Below are positions 1 to 5,667 of a DNA stretch of 11,986 nt, piece by piece; position 1 is the first letter of the stretch; every line of letters begins with the position of its first letter. The notes beneath the pieces were generated by a model. That model searched no databases. It had not been told where the DNA came from and worked only from the letters and a program-made list of their open reading frames with translations. Location: NCBI GenBank assembly GCA_030587605.1, contig JAUQYT010000075.1, forward strand, positions 1 through 11,986, in the 5' to 3' direction. Made by a program: the position numbers and the translations under genes. The DNA is from Candidatus Njordarchaeum guaymasense (lineage in GTDB: Archaea > Asgardarchaeota > Njordarchaeia > Njordarchaeales > Njordarchaeaceae).

Positions 1-2121
1 AGAAATCATGCAATTGTCCGACTCGATTTTTCCATTGGAGACAAAGTATACCGCATAGAACGACAAGTATACACAAAAAAACCAAGCACAGCAAACCTGT
101 GGGAGATCTTGGAGGAAGGTCAGTTAAAACCAATGGCCACGGGACAGACAGGGGTCTCTGAAGAGGTTGAGAAGTTACTCTCAGGCATATCTTTCAACGA
201 GATATTGGCTAGCACCGTCGTAGCGCAGAAGGATCTCGAACACTTGGTCAAGCAAGGCGCCGAAAACAGAAGGAAGGTTATCAACGCTTTTATGAACCTT
301 GAGAGCTTCAACACCGTACTTGAAAATACAAATGAGGAACGGAAAGCGCTGGAAGGAACCGTTGCACGACCGGGAAAACTAGATGTCGAAAAACAAAAGC
401 TTAGTGACATGCAAAGCAAACTAGATGAATACAACAAGAGTCTAAAGGGAATCGAAGAGCTAGAAAAGACAATCAAGGAACTGGAACAACAGATAAGTAA
501 ACTAGAAATACATCAAAGCCAAGTAGATGAATTGTACGGCGTATTGAAAAGCTACAAAGAAGCCCTTGATAAACGAGATAGACTAAACTCTAAGATTGAA
601 GAAAGACAGAAGCTAATCGACCAATGGCAGAACCAATTAAGAAACCTCATAAAAGTTGAGTCTCAGCTAAAGCAGACAAACGAGGAGTTAGCCAAATACT
701 CGGATCTGGAAGAAGTTGAGGAGAAGCTCGAGAAAGTCGAAGCCCTCATCAGCAAGGTTGATTCTACGTCGGTTCTAAAGACCCGAAGAGAAGACGACGT
801 ACGGCTAACCTCAAAAGAGGTATCCGAACTAAAGAAGCGCCTCCCTGTTACAGATGAGAGAAAGCTGGCTAGTTTAGAGGAGAAAGACAAGGTGGCGTGG
901 CTTTTTGCCGCGCTCGCCGTGTCCTGCTTTTTCGCATCCTTTTTGATCCTCGCAGCAGATATTTCCTTCCTTCTATCAGCTTCATTCATGTTTTCTGGCG
1001 TCATACTAATTCTGATCATTGTGAGGAGAATGGCGGGAGAATCAAAGTTAAGAGCCCTCCTGTCAGAAATCAGAATCCTCAGGACCAAGGAAGACGACAT
1101 TGAGAAGCTAAAGAAGGATGTCAAGGCGCTTAGGAACGAAGTAGCGACGCACCAAACAGAGATCCTGACGACTTGTGAGAGCGTTGAACGGTACTCCAAG
1201 ATTATTTTCAAAGCAAAATCCAAAGACGCCACAGCCGTAGGTCAAGCTGTTCTCAATGCTCTCAAGAAGGACAAGAGCCATGAGGAAAAGCTCTTAGAAC
1301 GACAGAGGAACTTCAAGGTACAACTCAATGAAAAGCCTAAAATCGAGCAAAACGTCAGAGCTAGTGTGAAGGGACAGCAGCAACTGAAGGACGAGCTAGA
1401 TGAAGTCAGGCTACCCACACTTCCAAAAGGTATGATCTTCTCAGTTGATCTATACGACCAGACCATCAAGGACAAGGATACAACTGGAAAGGACCTTCGG
1501 GGAAAGGAAACACGGTTCGAGGAGAATCAGAAGCAACTCAAGAAGCTCAAACAGTTTGTCGAAGAAAGCAAGGACATTCCAGACAAACTGAAGAAGCAAA
1601 CCCAACTCGTTGGAGAATTGGAGCATCAGCTTGCCGTGACTAGAGCAGCAATCACGGGTATCGAAAAGACAGCTGAAGCTCTGCGGAGCAGGGTAAAACC
1701 TGCAGTTGAAGAATATATGGGGCTGACTCTTCCTGCGATCACAAACGGCAGGTACAAGGCAGCCGAACTTGATGATGAGTACAATCTCAAAGTCTGGGAT
1801 CCAGACGCAGGAGAGTTCAAGGATAGAGAAGTCTTCTCTGGTGGCACCGAAGACCAGTTTCTATTGTCTATGCGCCTAGCCTTTGCAGTAGCTCTCCTCC
1901 CAGAGGTAAAGGGAATGCATCCTGAATTCCTCTTCCTCGATGAACCGCTGGGAAGCTCCGATGATGAAAGGCGACAGGGAATAATACAGCTGCTAAGAAC
2001 CGAGCTCTCGTCCAGGTTCAAACAAATATTCCTAATAAGTCATGTGGGAAACCTCGAAACCGAAGCTCAGAACTTAATACGGCTCGAAAACGGTCAAGTG
2101 ACCGAGCTCGTTACTGGATAG
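1..2121 (+). CDS. Membrane-anchored Rad50/SbcC-like (YhaN-like) ATPase, 5'-truncated
   Basis: The frame is open from base 1, so the gene begins upstream; the TTG at 109 is internal. The visible 706 residues are the C-terminal part of an SMC/Rad50-type ABC ATPase. The Walker A lobe is off-window, and its end is seen as beta strands plus a Q-loop-like AQKDLEHLV near residue 75. A long charged coiled coil follows (about 115-580). The signature-like FSGGT lies at 612-616, Walker B FLFLDEP at 643-649 (D647, E648) and the switch His at 681. In the middle of the coil, about residues 298-342, are two strongly hydrophobic stretches separated by a short AADIS turn, flanked by Lys/Glu on one side and Arg-Arg on the other, so a transmembrane hairpin is likely. 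No CxxC zinc hook is visible. This layout resembles bacterial YhaN, which pairs with the Mre11-like YhaO. A nuclease gene upstream would be expected but cannot be seen. The ATPase assignment is firm; a DNA-repair role is inferred. Confidence 0.88.
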   Translation, partial: RNHAIVRLDFSIGDKVYRIERQVYTKKPSTANLWEILEEGQLKPMATGQTGVSEEVEKLLSGISFNEILASTVVAQKDLEHLVKQGAENRRKVINAFMNLESFNTVLENTNEERKALEGTVARPGKLDVEKQKLSDMQSKLDEYNKSLKGIEELEKTIKELEQQISKLEIHQSQVDELYGVLKSYKEALDKRDRLNSKIEERQKLIDQWQNQLRNLIKVESQLKQTNEELAKYSDLEEVEEKLEKVEALISKVDSTSVLKTRREDDVRLTSKEVSELKKRLPVTDERKLASLEEKDKVAWLFAALAVSCFFASFLILAADISFLLSASFMFSGVILILIIVRRMAGESKLRALLSEIRILRTKEDDIEKLKKDVKALRNEVATHQTEILTTCESVERYSKIIFKAKSKDATAVGQAVLNALKKDKSHEEKLLERQRNFKVQLNEKPKIEQNVRASVKGQQQLKDELDEVRLPTLPKGMIFSVDLYDQTIKDKDTTGKDLRGKETRFEENQKQLKKLKQFVEESKDIPDKLKKQTQLVGELEHQLAVTRAAITGIEKTAEALRSRVKPAVEEYMGLTLPAITNGRYKAAELDDEYNLKVWDPDAGEFKDREVFSGGTEDQFLLSMRLAFAVALLPEVKGMHPEFLFLDEPLGSSDDERRQGIIQLLRTELSSRFKQIFLISHVGNLETEAQNLIRLENGQVTELVTG

Positions 2122-2179
2122 CGTATAATCCCAGTTTTCACGAGCTTTCTGCAGATAGTAGAGTCATGAGAGGGTTGGG

Positions 2180-2184
2180 AAAAA
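2180..2184 (-). terminator. Weak U-tract downstream of the GTPase gene
   Basis: On the minus strand a run of five T lies about 40 nt beyond the GTPase stop, in the 103-nt gap between two convergent genes. Archaeal termination often uses short U-tracts without a hairpin. One short tract is weak evidence. Confidence 0.25.
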
Positions 2185-2224
2185 TGTGGTGTAGAAATAG
2201 CTAAGGTAGTCTTGGATTACAAAC

Positions 2225-3061
2225 CTATGATTCCCTTGCATAAACCTCAGCTATACCCTTCTCAATAACTTCAATTAGCTTGTCCTTGTATGAGACATCA
2301 ATTGCGACCATGCCGTAGGACTTGACTCCTAGCAGGGACTCCACTTCGTGAGGAGTTAGACGGTCGGGTAGGTCTTGCTTATTGGCTATGCCAATTATGA
2401 ATGCTTTCGGTTCAATTGTCTTTACAAGGTTGATGAGGTTCTTAGAACGTTCAACGTTGACTTTGGATGAATCTGTTACGAGGAGGACTAACTTCGAGTT
2501 CCTTAGGAATATTGGCCAGGTCCTATGGTATTGTTCCTGCCCAGCAAGGTCCCAGACTCTGATTCTATTGCTCCTGATTAGAATGTCTTCTCTGTCTACA
2601 TTTGCACCAATTGTTGGGAAGTATGCTGCTGGTGCCGCAACGCCTTTCAGTAGCTTGAAAATTGTTGTTTTCCCAACTGCACCGTAGCCGGCGAGGGTCA
2701 TTTTAACGATCTTGGATTCTTCATCGCCGGCTGATGGACGTTTGGCTGTCGGCGCTTCTATGACCTCAACTTGCCTTGTTAGAACCCTGTCACCAATCTC
2801 TTCGAGTGACTTGTCGGCAGCACCTACGCTCTTCACCTGGATAACTTCTGGGCCACCGGCACCCGAGACGGTTGCGGCTCCTGGGCCTGCCATTTCAACG
2901 TTTTCTATATTCGCCTCAATTTCTCTAAGTTCAGCGCCAATCTTCCTCAATGCGTCAGCAAGAGAATCAACTAGTACTCCTAGTCGACTGATGACCTTCG
3001 TTATCCGGGTTATCACCCTCTGGTCACTAGGGTTGCCCACGGCTCGAGACCCACCTTTCAC
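2225..3061 (-). CDS. Arf-like small GTPase with N-terminal coiled/linker extension
   Basis: 278 residues. The C-terminal part (about 118-278) is a Ras-superfamily G domain with all main boxes: G1 GYGAVGKT (125-132), G2 Thr150 in PTIGAN, G3 WDLAGQE (170-176), G4 NKQD (227-230), and a degenerate G5 around VSYK (256-259). WDLAGQE and NKQDLP are closest to the Arf/SAR group. Residues 15-55 look like an amphipathic, probably coiled-coil helix, followed by a Gly/Ala/Pro-rich linker. No N-terminal myristoylation-type glycine or C-terminal prenylation cysteine is seen. The start is GTG at 3061; no ATG, GTG or TTG lies upstream before an in-frame stop at 3104-3106. Likely a molecular switch that binds GTP and swaps effectors, perhaps linked to membrane or polarity functions, but the partner is unknown. 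It is convergent with the Rad50-like gene and has its own promoter. Confidence 0.88.
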   Translation of the reverse strand: MKGGSRAVGNPSDQRVITRITKVISRLGVLVDSLADALRKIGAELREIEANIENVEMAGPGAATVSGAGGPEVIQVKSVGAADKSLEEIGDRVLTRQVEVIEAPTAKRPSAGDEESKIVKMTLAGYGAVGKTTIFKLLKGVAAPAAYFPTIGANVDREDILIRSNRIRVWDLAGQEQYHRTWPIFLRNSKLVLLVTDSSKVNVERSKNLINLVKTIEPKAFIIGIANKQDLPDRLTPHEVESLLGVKSYGMVAIDVSYKDKLIEVIEKGIAEVYARES

Positions 3062-3100
3062 TATGATTATCCGCTCAATATTGTTTAGGCATACACATTC

Positions 3101-3110
3101 TAATTAAAAT
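3101..3110 (-). promoter_or_regulatory. Putative TATA box of the GTPase gene
   Basis: On the minus strand ATTTTAATTA sits about 40 nt upstream of the GTG start, preceded by a GGGGTAAT stretch. Position and composition fit an archaeal TATA element giving a short leader. Called by eye only. Confidence 0.4.
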
Positions 3111-3209
3111 ATTACCCCAAAATAGGGCTCTGCTTAGTAGTAATTGCGAACTTGCCTATATTTGTTTATTCGGTCTCCAGAGTCGGATCCTTGCAACATT
3201 ATTCTCCCG

Positions 3210-3225
3210 CAAGATTCAGATCTTG
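3210..3225. repeat. Short perfect inverted repeat (hairpin)
   Basis: CAAGAT and ATCTTG are separated by TCAG, about 33 nt beyond the NIF3-like stop. It has no following T-run on either strand, so it is a poor terminator. A 6-bp palindrome could also be chance. Confidence 0.25.
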
Positions 3226-3257
3226 GAAGTACGGGATCTTATTCATTGAGATTGTCT

Positions 3258-4148
3258 TCACGCTTTCCCGCCAGCGTCATCCTCCTTTTTGAGCAAGAAC
3301 TTGGGAGGAACGTATCTTCTCCATGGGTATTGGCTTTCAATAAATACGAAATCGACCTCTGGAACGTCTATACTAAGTAATTGCATGAGACGTCGCATTC
3401 CAAGAGACTCCATAATATGGTTATCCACGCATACGTAGTTCAACCCAAGCTCATTTGACAGCATAGCTGTGTCCCGAGAAATACTGCCAGTTACATAAGT
3501 ATCTACGCCTCTGGCCGCAGCAAGTCTCAACCAATGCCTTCTGCCATACTCACCAGCCAGTATTAACGCCCTTTTCACCGGGGCATGTAAGTTTCCTACA
3601 TAGATGGCTTCAGCGAGATCCAGCCGTTCAATAATCCGCTCAATAAAGTCGGATAGCCTAGAGCTCTTCGCATCGCGTCCAACCTTATCCCCAACGCTCT
3701 CTCCGAAGTTGCACACTCTACCCAGTGGAACTCTCTTACCTTCTGACTCAACATTGAAAGCCTCAGCAACAATCAGACCTAAGATGTCGGCAAGCGTGTC
3801 GTTAATCCCACACTCCGCGGACAACCAACTTGTATGAACAACGTAAAGGACGATTCTGTTTTCTAAGAGTAAACGAATCTTGTCAAGTAACGCGTCTGTG
3901 AAAGCCTCCACAGGGTTTGGCAACAGACCGTGGTAAACGACTAACATATTAGCGCCGCTCCCTGCGGCCTTCAGAATCACTTGAGGATTGACATCTACTG
4001 TCACCGCGCATTTCCTGATTTTGAATCGCTCTTGCGCTGCTTCGTTACTTGAACCAACCTGAACGCCGACGAAGTCTCCAGGAAAAGCTAACCTTGACGG
4101 AGAAAACTTCTCAATACAATCGATAAACTGCCGAAGACTAATACTCAT
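3258..4148 (-). CDS. NIF3-family (YbgI-like) protein with divergent metal site
   Basis: 296 residues from ATG 4148. The fold order matches the NIF3/DUF34 family: a first half with VVYHGLLPNP (71-79) and VVHTSW...GINDTLADILGL (103-124), and a second half with DTYVTGSISRD (216-226) and DNHIMESLG (242-250). NIF3 proteins usually hold two metals through an HH pair, the Asp of HTxxD, and an HxxxE pair. Here these read YH, HTSWL and HIME, so several ligands appear substituted and activity on the family's unknown substrate is uncertain. The frame runs upstream to 4247, but that stretch overlaps the tRNA gene and contains a TATA box at 4173-4180. Transcription would then begin about at 4150, giving an almost leaderless mRNA, so I chose ATG 4148. 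It lies downstream of two tRNA genes on the same strand. Confidence 0.78.
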   Translation of the reverse strand: MSISLRQFIDCIEKFSPSRLAFPGDFVGVQVGSSNEAAQERFKIRKCAVTVDVNPQVILKAAGSGANMLVVYHGLLPNPVEAFTDALLDKIRLLLENRIVLYVVHTSWLSAECGINDTLADILGLIVAEAFNVESEGKRVPLGRVCNFGESVGDKVGRDAKSSRLSDFIERIIERLDLAEAIYVGNLHAPVKRALILAGEYGRRHWLRLAAARGVDTYVTGSISRDTAMLSNELGLNYVCVDNHIMESLGMRRLMQLLSIDVPEVDFVFIESQYPWRRYVPPKFLLKKEDDAGGKA

Positions 4149-4172
4149 ACCTAACACAAATAATGTAAGGCA

Positions 4173-4180
4173 TTTATATT
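4173..4180 (-). promoter_or_regulatory. TATA box of the NIF3-like gene
   Basis: The minus strand reads AATATAAA here, centred about 27 nt upstream of ATG 4148. Archaeal transcription starts about 25 nt from the TATA centre, so the mRNA would be leaderless or nearly so. It also decides the start codon. Confidence 0.6.
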
Positions 4181-4198
4181 CTAACCATCTATTCAACA

Positions 4199-4212
4199 GA
4201 AGAAAAGAAAGT
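4199..4212 (-). terminator. U-rich terminator of the tRNA-Gly(TCC) gene
   Basis: On the minus strand CTACTTTCTTTTCTTC follows the tRNA 3' end by about 15 nt. T-rich tracts are the usual archaeal terminator, and the next promoter lies just downstream. Confidence 0.45.
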
Positions 4213-4240
4213 AGTTCAGAATTGTATGCGGCGCTCGGGA

Positions 4241-4277
4241 GTTTCACCCCAGAAGACAGATATGCCTAACAAAGGGA
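4241..4277 (-). other. tRNA intron, T-loop position 59/60 (37 nt)
   Basis: It forms a strict bulge-helix-bulge motif. Outer helix CTCGGG/CCCGAG, central 4-bp helix TTCA/TGAA, 3-nt bulges AAT and ACT, inner helix CCC/GGG. Cleavage after the second base of each bulge by the tRNA splicing endonuclease gives T-loop TTCAAAT. The boundaries are therefore well determined. Confidence 0.88.
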
Positions 4278-4290
4278 TTTGAACCCGAGT

Positions 4291-4318
4291 ATCCACCTCA
4301 GACTCCTAAAGTCTAAGT
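4291..4318 (-). other. tRNA intron, variable loop about position 45/46 (28 nt)
   Basis: The insert holds a 7-bp hairpin CTTAGAC/GTCTGAG with loop TTTAGGA. A relaxed bulge-helix-bulge can be drawn with bulges TAA and ATA and central pairing CCTC/GTGG with one mismatch, leaving variable loop TAAC. The exact ends could shift by one or two bases. Confidence 0.75.
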
Positions 4319-4401
4319 TAGAGGCTTGGAAGGCCTCAGTCCTAGACCAGGCTAGACCAGCGCCGCACAGCTAGCTCACTTATTGAGTCTTCTCCGTGTT
4401 T

Positions 4402-4410
4402 TTACTTAAG
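4402..4410 (-). promoter_or_regulatory. Putative promoter of tRNA-Gly(TCC)
   Basis: The minus strand reads CTTAAGTAA about 38 nt upstream of the tRNA 5' end, a plausible archaeal TATA position. Co-transcription with the upstream tRNA gene, 78-81 nt away, is also possible. Confidence 0.4.
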
Positions 4411-4461
4411 TTTTTCTCTCACACGAGCAAGAAGAAACAGAGGATGGTGCGCCGACCGGGA

Positions 4462-4495
4462 TTTTCATCCAGCTAGAGGAGGTACTCTGCTGCAT
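4462..4495 (-). other. tRNA intron, T-loop position 59/60 (34 nt)
   Basis: Bulge-helix-bulge with outer helix CCGGG/CCCGG, central helix TTCA/TGAA, bulges AAA and AAT, and an inner stem TGCAGC/GCTGGA with one G-G mismatch continued by AGAG/CTCT. Cutting after the second bulge base restores T-loop TTCAAAT. Same position as in the TCC gene. Confidence 0.85.
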
Positions 4496-4508
4496 TTTGA
4501 ACCCGGGT

Positions 4509-4545
4509 CTTGCCGACGCGCCCATTCTTCAGGGATCGGCAACGT
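4509..4545 (-). other. tRNA intron, variable loop (about 37 nt)
   Basis: The insert folds as a strong hairpin: TTGCCGA pairs with TCGGCAA, with an inner CCC/GGG stem. I could not draw a strict bulge-helix-bulge. The ends are set by matching the TAAC variable loop of the sister gene, and any cut between TA and TAAC gives the same product. Confidence 0.7.
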
Positions 4546-4576
4546 TATCGGCGTGGCAGGCCAATGTCTTAGACCA

Positions 4577-4596
4577 TTCCAGACTTCTACTCAGTA
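4577..4596 (-). other. tRNA intron, D-loop after position 17 (20 nt)
   Basis: Central helix CCAG/CTGG with 3-nt bulges CCT and AAT and a short inner ACT/AGT stem; the outer helix is poor. Removal restores D-loop AGCCTGGTCTA with the invariant GG, identical to the intron-less D-loop of the TCC gene. Confidence 0.82.
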
Positions 4597-4635
4597 GGCT
4601 GGACCATCGGCGCACCCTTCTTATCGAGATCAGAG

Positions 4636-4658
4636 TCTTAATTAGGGATTATTTAAAC
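4636..4658. promoter_or_regulatory. AT-rich divergent promoter region, tRNA-Gly(GCC) and methyltransferase
   Basis: It holds TCTTAATTAGG and GATTATTTAAAC. On the minus strand these lie about 28 and 39 nt upstream of the tRNA 5' end. On the plus strand TTATTTAAA is about 62 nt upstream of ATG 4714. Both are plausible TATA boxes; which serves which gene is not resolved. Confidence 0.45.
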
Positions 4659-4713
4659 TCTTTGTCTAAGAAGTCGAATCCAGCTACTTGCATCCTGTTC
4701 AAAAGGGATCATT

Positions 4714-5667
4714 ATGAGTGATAAGATCGCCAGCGAAATGGCCGAGAGATTTGGCTATTCCACCTACTTAGTTGACAGGTACGTTCAGATGTTCGGTCTA
4801 GAGGACGCCCTAAGGCTTTTAGAGGCTAATGAGAAGGGTTTGATGAGTTGCATTAGATGCAACACACTACGCGTGTCTCCTGAGCGTCTTTTCAGCAGAC
4901 TGGAAAAGAAAGGGTTTAGACTAGAGAGGATAGGCTGGGTTCCCTATGGGTTCCGAGTCCTAAAGGAAAGTTTTTCCCTCGGATCAACAACCGAGTACCT
5001 ACTGGGCTACTACTATATTCAGGAAGCTGCTTCCATGCTTCCAGCTCATCTTCTAGCTCCTCAATCCTCCGACTGCGTAGTAGATCTATGTGCAGCGCCT
5101 GGTGGAAAGACTACGCAGTTGGCCCAGATAATGGGGAATGAAGGTGTCGTTGTTGCAATCGATCTTAACCGCGAGAGAATGAGATCTCTCAGGTCAAATC
5201 TATCAAGATGTGGAGTCTCTAACGTTATTGCCTACAGAATGGACGGAAAGGATTTGCCCACTCTGGGTGTAACCGCTGACAGAATTCTGATTGATGCTCC
5301 ATGCTCCTGCGATGGCGTGATCCCATTCGATCCTTCTAGAAAGAAGAGCAGAGGAATGGAAGACATTGAATTCTGTTCCTCAATTCAAAAGAAACTAGTA
5401 ACTGCTGCCATTCAATGCCTGGCCCCAGAAGGAGAGTTGGTCTATTCGACATGTAGCACTGCACCCGAGGAGAATGAGCGCATCATAGCTGAAGCAATAG
5501 AGAAGTTTGACGTTCAGGTTATTGATACTGGTCTACACTTTGGTGATGAGGGATTCCGGGAAGCCCTCGGCGTTAGGTACCCTGATGAGCTACGCTTAGC
5601 TCGACGACTCTACCCGCACAAAAATGGAACCGAAGGATTCTTTATCTGCAAATTGCGGAGAAGGTGA
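4714..5667 (+). CDS. NOL1/NOP2/Sun family RNA cytosine-5 methyltransferase
   Basis: 317 residues, a single-domain Rossmann-fold SAM methyltransferase that methylates C5 of a cytosine in tRNA or rRNA. Family landmarks in order: RCNTLR (48-53), YYIQEAASM (100-108), SAM-binding motif I DLCAAPGGKT (124-133), acidic D150 after VVAI, motif IV DAPCSCDG (194-201) and motif VI STCS (245-248). C247 of TCS is the expected nucleophile and C197 of PCS the product-release cysteine. Position 199 is Cys where the family usually has Gly (PCSG). There is no fused PUA domain, but a PUA protein is encoded immediately downstream with a GTGA overlap, which suggests translational coupling and perhaps a joint RNA substrate. 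The substrate could be tRNA (NSUN6/NSUN2-like) or rRNA (RsmB/NOP2-like); the sequence alone does not decide. Confidence 0.9.
   Translation: MSDKIASEMAERFGYSTYLVDRYVQMFGLEDALRLLEANEKGLMSCIRCNTLRVSPERLFSRLEKKGFRLERIGWVPYGFRVLKESFSLGSTTEYLLGYYYIQEAASMLPAHLLAPQSSDCVVDLCAAPGGKTTQLAQIMGNEGVVVAIDLNRERMRSLRSNLSRCGVSNVIAYRMDGKDLPTLGVTADRILIDAPCSCDGVIPFDPSRKKSRGMEDIEFCSSIQKKLVTAAIQCLAPEGELVYSTCSTAPEENERIIAEAIEKFDVQVIDTGLHFGDEGFREALGVRYPDELRLARRLYPHKNGTEGFFICKLRRR

Larger units (their letters stand above)
4227..4366 (-). tRNA. tRNA-Gly (anticodon TCC) with two non-canonical introns
   Basis: Read on the minus strand. Acceptor GCGGCGC (4366-4360) pairs with GCGCCGC (4234-4228); A73 is 4227 and CCA is not encoded. 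The D-arm is GTCT-AGCCTGGTCTA-GGAC. The anticodon arm is GAGGC-CTTCCAA-GCCTC with anticodon TCC at 4330-4328 and no intron in its loop. T-stem TCGGG (4288-4284) pairs with CCCGA (4239-4235) only if a 37-nt insert in the T-loop (4277-4241) is removed. Another 28 nt (4318-4291) interrupts the variable loop. Removal of both gives a 75-nt tRNA with variable loop TAAC and T-loop TTCAAAT. Without that removal the conserved T-loop has only three stem pairs. The CTTCCAA loop and D-arm are typical of archaeal tRNA-Gly. It reads GGA and, by wobble, GGG. Confidence 0.9.
4445..4613 (-). tRNA. tRNA-Gly (anticodon GCC) with three non-canonical introns, CCA encoded
   Basis: Read on the minus strand. Acceptor GCGCCGA (4613-4607) pairs with TCGGCGC (4455-4449); A73 is 4448 and CCA is encoded at 4447-4445. 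The anticodon arm is TTGGC-CTGCCAC-GCCGA with anticodon GCC at 4557-4555, uninterrupted. T-stem CCGGG (4506-4502) pairs with CCCGG (4460-4456). Extra sequence interrupts the D-loop (20 nt), variable loop (about 37 nt) and T-loop (34 nt). Its removal leaves a 75-nt body with D-arm GTCC-AGCCTGGTCTA-AGAC (one C-A mismatch at 13-22), variable loop TAAC and T-loop TTCAAAT. The D- and T-loops are then identical to those of the neighbouring tRNA-Gly(TCC), which strongly supports the exon assignment. It reads GGC and GGU codons. Confidence 0.88.

Noticed and set aside
109..111. TTG as start of the Rad50-like gene
   Set aside because: The frame is open to base 1 and the upstream residues (beta strands with VYRIERQV) match the ATPase N-lobe.
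4149..4247. N-terminal extension of the NIF3-like protein to 4247
   Set aside because: It overlaps the tRNA-Gly(TCC) 3' end and its terminator, contains the TATA box and has no family similarity.
4297..4317. Hairpin CTTAGAC-TTTAGGA-GTCTGAG resembles a tRNA-Leu(TAG) anticodon arm
   Set aside because: The D-arm and the preceding perfect CTTCCAA anticodon arm belong to tRNA-Gly, and no second acceptor stem fits. The hairpin is better read as the inner stem of the variable-loop intron.
4227..4613. Split or circularly permuted tRNA halves
   Set aside because: Each gene has its own 5' and 3' acceptor strands in normal order, and all missing pairings are solved by introns within one transcript.
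4497..4721. Plus-strand frame of 74 codons
   Set aside because: It runs antisense through tRNA-Gly(GCC) and shows no protein-like character.
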